NCBI RefSeq assembly: GCF_017676345.1
Contig: NZ_JAFFZM010000021.1
Coordinates: forward strand, 55,911 to 119,910
Reading direction: 5' to 3'
Source of the DNA: Streptomyces smyrnaeus
GTDB taxonomy: Bacteria; Actinomycetota; Actinomycetes; Streptomycetales; Streptomycetaceae
Length of the DNA stretch: 64,000 nt
Part shown: one piece after another, positions 58,852 to 64,000 of the stretch
Numbering within the stretch: the stretch's first letter is position 1
Layout: the number at the start of each line of letters is the position of its first letter
Position numbers and translations under genes: made by a program
The notes under the pieces: model-generated
Seen by the model: the letters and a program-made list of their open reading frames with translations, nothing else
What the model was told of the DNA's origin: nothing
Database searches by the model: none

Positions 58852-59133
58852 TCACCACAGGTTGCGGAAGACGATGGTGGCGGTCTCGTTGTGCGTCTCG
58901 TTGAGCTGGTTCACGACAGCGCCGTTTCCGTTGACGGTGGCGTTGTTGGCGTTGTTGGTGTTGTTCCCGTTGCCCACCGCGCCCTGCACCTGAGCGCTGG
59001 AGCTCGCGTTGGAGTTCGATCCGTCGTCCGCGAGGGAGCCGTTGTCCGCCTGTGCCACGCCGGACATGACGGCGACAGCGAACGGAAGGGCGGCGGCAGC
59101 CGCGATGACGCGGGCGGTACGGATGCGTGCCAT
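58852..59133 (-). CDS. Small secreted Asn/Gly-rich protein
   Basis: 93 residues from the ATG at 59133 (GGAGG 7 nt upstream; an earlier ATG directly abuts the ribosome site). A clean signal peptide RVIAAAAALPFAVAVMSGVA-QA is followed by a mature part rich in Asn: SNSNASSSAQVQGAVGNGNN, TNNANNATVNGNGAVVNQLN, ETATIVFRNLW. The layout resembles small secreted morphogenetic proteins of streptomycetes, but I see no chaplin or rodlin motif. The N-G-N spacing suggests a beta-roll or aggregating peptide. Confidence 0.78.
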   Translation of the reverse strand: MARIRTARVIAAAAALPFAVAVMSGVAQADNGSLADDGSNSNASSSAQVQGAVGNGNNTNNANNATVNGNGAVVNQLNETHNETATIVFRNLW

Positions 59134-59476
59134 GTTCATTCCTCCAGGAACGGTAAGTGCGCCCCGAGGGACGCTGCACCGGAAGTGCGTTGCTGCCGCA
59201 GACAGTTGGCCTGCTGCCTCCGGCTTCGCTTGCGACGTCGCGGGTCCAGAGTTGCCCAAGGCGGCGGGCAGGGATTCGCCCAGGCCGCGTCTTTCCCCCG
59301 CACGTATGACGACGTGTCGATAAACCTCCCGTACGCCCCCAACCCCACCCTTTCCCCCCTTCGCTCCCCGTCCGCCGCACCACCGCACTCGCGACCCGCT
59401 CATGCGCGTTCGATACGGGAAAAGACGAGCCCCTCAGGGCCTTTGCTGCTCCGAACTGCCGTACGACGCTGGGGGG
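59134..59476. other. Divergent intergenic region, no supported gene
   Basis: 343 bases between the secreted Asn-rich protein and the primase-polymerase gene. CGTATGACGACGTGTCGATAA at about 59302-59322 is AT-richer than its surroundings and may hold promoters. Nothing else recognised. Confidence 0.45.
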
Positions 59477-60448
59477 ATGGGCTCCCTCGCTCTCGCGCAC
59501 GCACTGGCCGCCGCCGAACGGGGACTCGCCGTGCTGCCGCTCTCCCGCACCAAGCTCCCGGCTCTGCGCTCTCCGCACCGCGCACACGGTCTGCCGCACG
59601 CCGTCCCGCGCTCCCCCGCCACCCCGGACCACCCCCCACCGGGCCGCCCGGACGAACCCACGGCGCCCCCGGAGCGCCCCTGTCGCGGCGAGTGCGGACT
59701 GCTCGGTCACGGCGTGTACGACGCCACGTGTGACCCCGCCCGGGTGCGCGCCCTCTTCGCCGCCGCGCCGTGGGCCACCGGTTACGGAATCGCCTGCGGG
59801 CGCCCGCCGCTGCACCTTCTCGGGCTCGATCTCGACGTGAAGCACGGCATCGACCCACAGGGCGCCCTCGAACGGCTCGCCGCCGCACACGGCTTCGTGG
59901 TTCCGGCGACCACCACGGTGCTCACTCCCAGCGGAGGCCGCCATCTGTGGCTGCGCGGCCCGGCGGACACAGCGGTACCCAACTCGGTGGGACGGCTGGC
60001 CCCCGGTATCGACGTACGCGGTACCGGCGGCTATCTCGTCGGGCCGGGCTCCGTCACCGCAGGCGGCACCTACCGGCTCGCCCCCGGCCGGGGAACCATG
60101 CCGCCCGCTCCCGTGCCCCGGGCACTGCTCGCGCTGCTGCTGCCGCCTCCACCGGAACGCGACGACAGGCCGGGCGGCAGGGCCGCGACGGGAGGGCAAG
60201 GAGGCTCTCAGGGGCCGGGCGGATCGGACGGCGGCGCCGCGCTGGTGCGCTTCGTCCGGGGCGCACCAGTGGGCCAGCGCAACGCACGGCTGTTCTGGGC
60301 CGCCTGCCGGGCCTACGAGAGCGGCCGGGGCGACAGCCTTGCGGAGCCCTTGATCCGGGCGGCCGTCGCCCTCGGCCTGCCGGAGCACGAGGCCCGCTCG
60401 ACCGTGGCCTCAGCGTCCCGCCACGCGGGACGGCTCGCCCCGGGGTAG
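59477..60448 (+). CDS. Bifunctional DNA primase/polymerase (Prim-Pol) N-terminal domain protein
   Basis: 323 residues from the ATG at 59477 (GCTGGGGGG upstream). LAAAERGLAVLPLSRTKLPA opens the Prim-Pol fold. The catalytic acids are in LLGLDLDVKHG (DxD), followed by VLTPSGGRHLWLRGP (SGGxH) and IDVRGTGGYLVGPGSVTAGG. Residues 230-260 are Gly-rich; the C-terminal part (RNARLFWAACRAYESGRGDS) is the usual small helical end. There is no helicase domain, so it is not a phage-type replicase. Such stand-alone genes are common in Streptomyces chromosomes. Confidence 0.9.
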   Translation: MGSLALAHALAAAERGLAVLPLSRTKLPALRSPHRAHGLPHAVPRSPATPDHPPPGRPDEPTAPPERPCRGECGLLGHGVYDATCDPARVRALFAAAPWATGYGIACGRPPLHLLGLDLDVKHGIDPQGALERLAAAHGFVVPATTTVLTPSGGRHLWLRGPADTAVPNSVGRLAPGIDVRGTGGYLVGPGSVTAGGTYRLAPGRGTMPPAPVPRALLALLLPPPPERDDRPGGRAATGGQGGSQGPGGSDGGAALVRFVRGAPVGQRNARLFWAACRAYESGRGDSLAEPLIRAAVALGLPEHEARSTVASASRHAGRLAPG

Positions 60449-60509
60449 ACCGTGGTCGCCACCCTGGGAGCTGCCCGAGGGGCGGGCGGAACGGAGCGGG
60501 GCGTAGCCG

Positions 60510-61163
60510 TCACGCAGCGGGAGAGCGCCACCCCGGGTCCCGGCCGGCGAGGCCCACCACCTGGTCGAGCAGTGGAGCGTCCTTGCCGACATGGACGATC
60601 TGCCCGAAGATCCCCTGTTCCCCGTCCTCCTCGACAGCCCCCGCCAGGAAGCCGTGGACTGCCCGCAGACTCTCCTCGTCCACGTCGTAGCGCTGACCGG
60701 TGGCCCGCGCCAGATCCCAGCCGTGCACGACGAGCTCGTCCAGTGTGACCAGACCGCCCTCCGTACCCGTCAGGGTGAAACCGCCGGCCTGGGTGGTGCC
60801 GGTCCAGGCGCCCGGTGCCGACCAGGCGACCGCCAGATCGGCGAGCTGGTGCGGCAGTCGCTCGCGCCAGTCGTCCGGCAGGGGCTGATCCCCCGCACTG
60901 CCCGGCGCGGCTGCGGTGACCTCCCCCAACTCCTTGCGCGCCGTGTACTGCAGCCCCACAGCGAGGTTCCCGATGTGCCGCAGCAGGTCGCGTACGGCGA
61001 ACTCGGTGCAGGGGGTGGGGTCGTCGAGCTGGGCGTCCTCCACCCGGGTCACGAGGGCCGCCGTGCGGCGCGCCGCGGGGCGCAGATCGACGGGCGAGTC
61101 CGCGCCCCCTCCCGGACCGGCCCCGATGCCCGTGCCCGGCGCGCTGTTCCCACCGTCCGTCAT
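60510..61163 (-). CDS. TIGR03086-type metal-binding protein (MDMPI/DinB-like)
   Basis: 217 residues from the ATG at 61163 (AGGAGG 8 nt upstream). The four-helix MDMPI_N fold shows DDPTPCTEFAVRDLLRHIGN (His ligand), GTEGGLVTLDELVVHGWDLA (second His) and a short C-terminal part. It is related to mycothiol-dependent maleylpyruvate isomerase, consistent with an actinomycete that uses mycothiol; the actual substrate is unknown. Convergent with the primase-polymerase gene. Confidence 0.88.
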   Translation of the reverse strand: MTDGGNSAPGTGIGAGPGGGADSPVDLRPAARRTAALVTRVEDAQLDDPTPCTEFAVRDLLRHIGNLAVGLQYTARKELGEVTAAAPGSAGDQPLPDDWRERLPHQLADLAVAWSAPGAWTGTTQAGGFTLTGTEGGLVTLDELVVHGWDLARATGQRYDVDEESLRAVHGFLAGAVEEDGEQGIFGQIVHVGKDAPLLDQVVGLAGRDPGWRSPAA

Positions 61164-61486
61164 ATCGCTCGCCTCCTGCTCCGCAGACCATGCTGCCGCC
61201 CGCACATCCGAGCCGCCCGTGGAGTCCCGCAGACACTCGTAGGGGCCCCTGGGCACTCCGCGGGGCCTTAGGCACTCGCAAGGTCCTGCAAGTCCCGTAG
61301 GTCCGTAGGTCCCGTAGGCCCTGTAGGCCCTGTAAGGCGCTCGTAGACAACAGCCTCCGTGGATACGGACCATCCGGCACGGCGGAACTCATCGCCCGGC
61401 GGGTCGTCACGCGGTCACTGCCCCTCCCGCCAGGCCGACCCGATCGCTGCCGGGGCGGCTCGTCCGCTCCCCTCCTGGCGTGGCCG
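61164..61486. repeat. Intergenic region with GTAGG repeats (61297-61336)
   Basis: GTAGG occurs at 61297, 61305, 61314 and 61323, with GTAAGG at 61332, an 8-9-bp period in the leader of the MDMPI-type gene. The stretch 61340-61486 lies behind the UvrA-like gene and shows nothing else. Confidence 0.55.
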
Positions 61487-63853
61487 TCACTCGGGCAGGG
61501 CGCGCCGCAGATACTCCGCCGTATGGGTGTCGGCGGTGCGCGCCAGTTCTTCGGGTGTCCCCGCGAAAACGACCTGCCCGCCGTTCGCGCCCGCTTCCGG
61601 ACCGATGTCGATCACATGGTCGGCGTGCTTGACCACATCCAGGTCGTGTTCGACCACGACGACCGTGTTGCCCGCGTCCACCAGCCGGTCGAGCAGCGCC
61701 AGCAGCGCCTCGACGTCGGCCATGTGCAGTCCGGTGGTGGGCTCGTCGAAGACATAGATGCTGCCGGTCTCGTGCAGTCGATGAGCAAGCTTGATCCGCT
61801 GGCGTTCACCACCGGACAGGTGCGAAAGCGGTCGCCCGAGCGTCAGATACCCCAGACCGACCTCGCTCAGCGGACCCAGCCTGCGCCGTACGAGCCGAGC
61901 ACCCTGGTCGGCCCCTCCGGCCTGGTCGGCGAAGTGCTCCAGCGCCTCGTCGACCGTCATCGCCAGCAGGTCGACGACGTTCTTGCCCGCCACCCGGTAC
62001 GAGAGAACCTCCTCCCGGAAGCGCCGCCCCTCGCACACCTCGCACACGGTGGTCACCGGGTCCATGAACGCCATGTCCATCGTGACCGTGCCGCGTCCCT
62101 GGCAGCCGGGGCAGGCGCCGGTGGAGTTGAAACTGAACAGTCCCGGTTCCACACCGTGCGCACGGGCGAACATCCGCCGGATCGGCTCCCAGGTTTCCGT
62201 GTACGTCGCAGGCGTCGAGCGGGGCGAGATACCGACCGCCGACTGGTCGAGAACGATCGCTTCGGGATACGCGGCGGCGAAGACACCCGTCACCAGGGTG
62301 CTCTTGCCGGATCCTGCCACCCCCGTCACCGCGGTCAGCACTCCGGCCGGGATGTCCGCGCTCACCTGGCGCAGGTTGTGCAGGGAAGCGCCCCGCACGG
62401 GCAGCACCCCCGTGGGCGTTCTGCGTCGCGCCGACGGCTTGAGGCCCTTCCGGGTACGGAAATGCTCCCCCGTGAGCGTTCCGCTCCGCTCCAACTGCTC
62501 CACGCCGCCCTCGAACACGATCTCCCCGCCGTGCGCGCCGGCGCCCGGCCCCATGTCGATCACATGGTCGGCCAGCGCGATCACGTCCCGGTCGTGTTCG
62601 ACGATCACCACGGTGTTGCCCTTGTCGCACAGCGCCCGCAACAGCCCGCCGAGCCGGTCGACGTCGCGGGCGTGCAGTCCGACGCTGGGCTCGTCGAACA
62701 GATACGTCATGCCGGTGAGGCTGCTGCCCAGGTGCCGTACCGTCTTCAGCCGCTGCCCCTCGCCGCCCGACAGCGTCCGGGTGGGCCTGTCAAGCGTCAG
62801 ATAGCCCAGCCCCACCGCGTCGATCCGCCGCAGGGCTGCCGATGCGGCCGCCACAGCGGGCCCGCCCACGGGGTCGCGCGCCACCTTGGCGTCCGCCAGC
62901 CACCCCACCAGCTCACGGATCTCCCAGGTGCACAGGTCGGCCAGCGACTGCCCTTCGATACGGGAGGCCAGGGCGCGCTCGTTCAGCCGCGCGCCCCGGC
63001 AGTCCGGGCACACGCCCTCGCTCACCACCCGCTCGGCGTGCTTGCGATCCCGCTCGCTCAGCGATTCGAGCCCGGGTTTGATGAAGCGGCGGGTGAAGCG
63101 GGGCACCAGCCCCTCGTAGTCGTTCACCGCGATGGACGGGGGCGCGTCGTCGCCGTGCGGACGGTGCGGCCGCTGGGTCCGGAAGCCGCCGCCGTACAGC
63201 AGCAGCTCACGCTCGTCCGGCGAGTAGTCGCGCAGCGGCTTGTCCGGGTCGAACAGCAGCTCGGCGTCCTCCCAGGCGGGGGTGGCGGCGCCGTCGTACC
63301 GCGTGACCTCCGCATAGCGCTTCCAGTAGTTCGTCCCCACCGCGAAGGCCGGGTGCCGGATCGCGCCCTCGTTGAGCGACTTCGACTCGTCCAGCAGCAT
63401 GCCCGGATCCAGCCGCACCGTTCGCCCGAGCCCCTGACAGCTCGGGCACATGCCCTGCGGATCGTTGAACGAGTACATGTTCGAGAGCCCCGCGCTGGGC
63501 TCACCACAGCGTGAGAACAGCACCCGCAGCACGGGATTGACCTCGGTCATCGTTCCCACGGTCGACCGGGCCCCACCGCCGACCGGCTTCTGGTCCACGA
63601 TGATCGCGGGCGTCAGATTCTCCACGAACTCGAACTTCGGCCGCTCGAACCGCGGCAACCGGTTCCGCAGGAACCACGGGAAGACCTCGTTCAGCTGCCG
63701 CTGCGACTCCACCGCCAGGGTGTCGAAGACCAGCGACGACTTCCCGGAGCCGGACACCCCCGTCACCACCGTCAGCCGTCCCAACGGCACCCGTAGCGTC
63801 ACCCCTCGCAGGTTGTTCTCCCGCCCCCCGCGTACCACCAGCTCCCCGCGCAC
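61487..63853 (-). CDS. UvrA-like excinuclease ABC ATPase, short (drug-resistance type)
   Basis: 788 residues, GTG start with GGAGGAG upstream. ABC module 1: Walker A GVSGSGKSSLVFDTLAVESQ, zinc segment CPSCQGLG and CPDCRGARLNERAL, signature LSGGEGQRLKTVRHLG, Walker B YLFDEPSVGLHARDV. Module 2: GVAGSGKSTL, CPGCQGRG and CEVCEGRRF, LSGGERQRIKLA, YVFDEPTTGLHMADV. It is about 150 residues shorter than housekeeping UvrA (about 950-1000), and the UvrB-interacting insertion is the likely missing part. Such UvrA2/DrrC-like proteins are linked to tolerance of intercalating antibiotics. A palindrome at 63909-63923 may control it. Confidence 0.93.
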   Translation of the reverse strand: MRGELVVRGGRENNLRGVTLRVPLGRLTVVTGVSGSGKSSLVFDTLAVESQRQLNEVFPWFLRNRLPRFERPKFEFVENLTPAIIVDQKPVGGGARSTVGTMTEVNPVLRVLFSRCGEPSAGLSNMYSFNDPQGMCPSCQGLGRTVRLDPGMLLDESKSLNEGAIRHPAFAVGTNYWKRYAEVTRYDGAATPAWEDAELLFDPDKPLRDYSPDERELLLYGGGFRTQRPHRPHGDDAPPSIAVNDYEGLVPRFTRRFIKPGLESLSERDRKHAERVVSEGVCPDCRGARLNERALASRIEGQSLADLCTWEIRELVGWLADAKVARDPVGGPAVAAASAALRRIDAVGLGYLTLDRPTRTLSGGEGQRLKTVRHLGSSLTGMTYLFDEPSVGLHARDVDRLGGLLRALCDKGNTVVIVEHDRDVIALADHVIDMGPGAGAHGGEIVFEGGVEQLERSGTLTGEHFRTRKGLKPSARRRTPTGVLPVRGASLHNLRQVSADIPAGVLTAVTGVAGSGKSTLVTGVFAAAYPEAIVLDQSAVGISPRSTPATYTETWEPIRRMFARAHGVEPGLFSFNSTGACPGCQGRGTVTMDMAFMDPVTTVCEVCEGRRFREEVLSYRVAGKNVVDLLAMTVDEALEHFADQAGGADQGARLVRRRLGPLSEVGLGYLTLGRPLSHLSGGERQRIKLAHRLHETGSIYVFDEPTTGLHMADVEALLALLDRLVDAGNTVVVVEHDLDVVKHADHVIDIGPEAGANGGQVVFAGTPEELARTADTHTAEYLRRALPE

Positions 63854-63908
63854 CGCACTCTCCTCCGCTCCGCGCTCATGGCCGAGCGGTCAGCCTGCCT
63901 CCGAAACC

Positions 63909-63923
63909 AGACACGTTCTGTCT
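63909..63923. promoter_or_regulatory. Palindrome AGACA-N5-TGTCT upstream of the UvrA-like gene
   Basis: 5-bp perfect arms, 55 bases upstream of the GTG, next to a T-run (TACTTTTTTTCATC). It fits a TetR-type operator over the promoter of 61487-63853. No gene for the binding protein is in view. The last bases of the window (63925-64000) show nothing further. Confidence 0.5.
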
Positions 63924-64000
63924 ACTTTTTTTCATCGCCCCACAGCGCAACGGTTCGACAGGGCGGAAGACCACGAGTAGGGGCGCCACGCTGCGGCGTG

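Noticed and set aside
59477..60448. Replication gene of a mobile element
   Set aside because: The Prim-Pol protein has no helicase domain, no att repeats or int gene are nearby, and similar stand-alone genes are common in Streptomyces chromosomes.

Overview
The window is high-GC actinobacterial DNA and very probably comes from a Streptomyces chromosome. Third codon positions are almost all G or C, many genes start with GTG, the tRNA genes do not encode CCA, and a Streptomyces-type set is present: sigF/sigN-type sigma factors, a subtilisin-inhibitor-like secreted protein, TadA with its associated protein, a bifunctional primase-polymerase, and large proline/glycine-rich tails. The order upp, tadA, tRNA-Ser, sigF, sigN is one I associate with the core Streptomyces chromosome (recollection, not computed).

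Left part (1-16.8 kb): the 3' end of a UvrA-like ABC ATPase; an SDR/cupin pair; a STAS protein; a complete tctCBA tricarboxylate transporter operon; a DedA protein with a very long disordered tail; a secreted M28 peptidase ending in a perfect hairpin made of two inverted DnaA-box-like sequences; a LytR_C protein; upp; an accessory pair (secreted basic protein plus an overlapping unknown gene); and tadA with its partner, followed by tRNA-Ser(CGA).

16.7-23.2 kb is a decayed integrated element. A 58-bp direct repeat of the 3' half of tRNA-Ser(CGA) brackets an integrase remnant, a broken IS5-type transposase, a STAND (NB-ARC plus TPR) ATPase, a GntR/UTRA repressor with two palindromic operators, and a row of small accessory genes typical of actinomycete integrative and conjugative elements. 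No replication or transfer gene remains.

23.2-43.9 kb: a MarR-controlled MFS/cupin unit; a second MFS opposite a CGNR zinc-finger protein; an oxidoreductase; tandem sigma factors sigF and sigN; a lipoprotein; a MarR/MFS/YceI operon in which both the transporter and the YceI protein carry the same Ig-like regulatory module; a TetR gene; an orphan winged-helix gene facing two unrecognised membrane-anchored proteins; a TerD gene fragment; and an alpha/beta hydrolase.

43.9-64 kb: two tRNA genes, Arg(ACG) (the expected substrate of TadA) and Ser(GCT); an SSI-like protease inhibitor; a 1668-residue PAS/kinase-like/receiver-like protein; an acyl-CoA ligase; an ECF sigma factor; a DUF1906 glycoside-hydrolase-like protein; a three-gene set resembling the steroid side-chain enzymes ChsH2, ChsH1 and Ltp2; a secreted Asn-rich protein; a primase-polymerase; an MDMPI-type protein; and a second, complete UvrA-like ATPase. 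Intergenic regions hold many short degenerate tandem repeats, noted individually.
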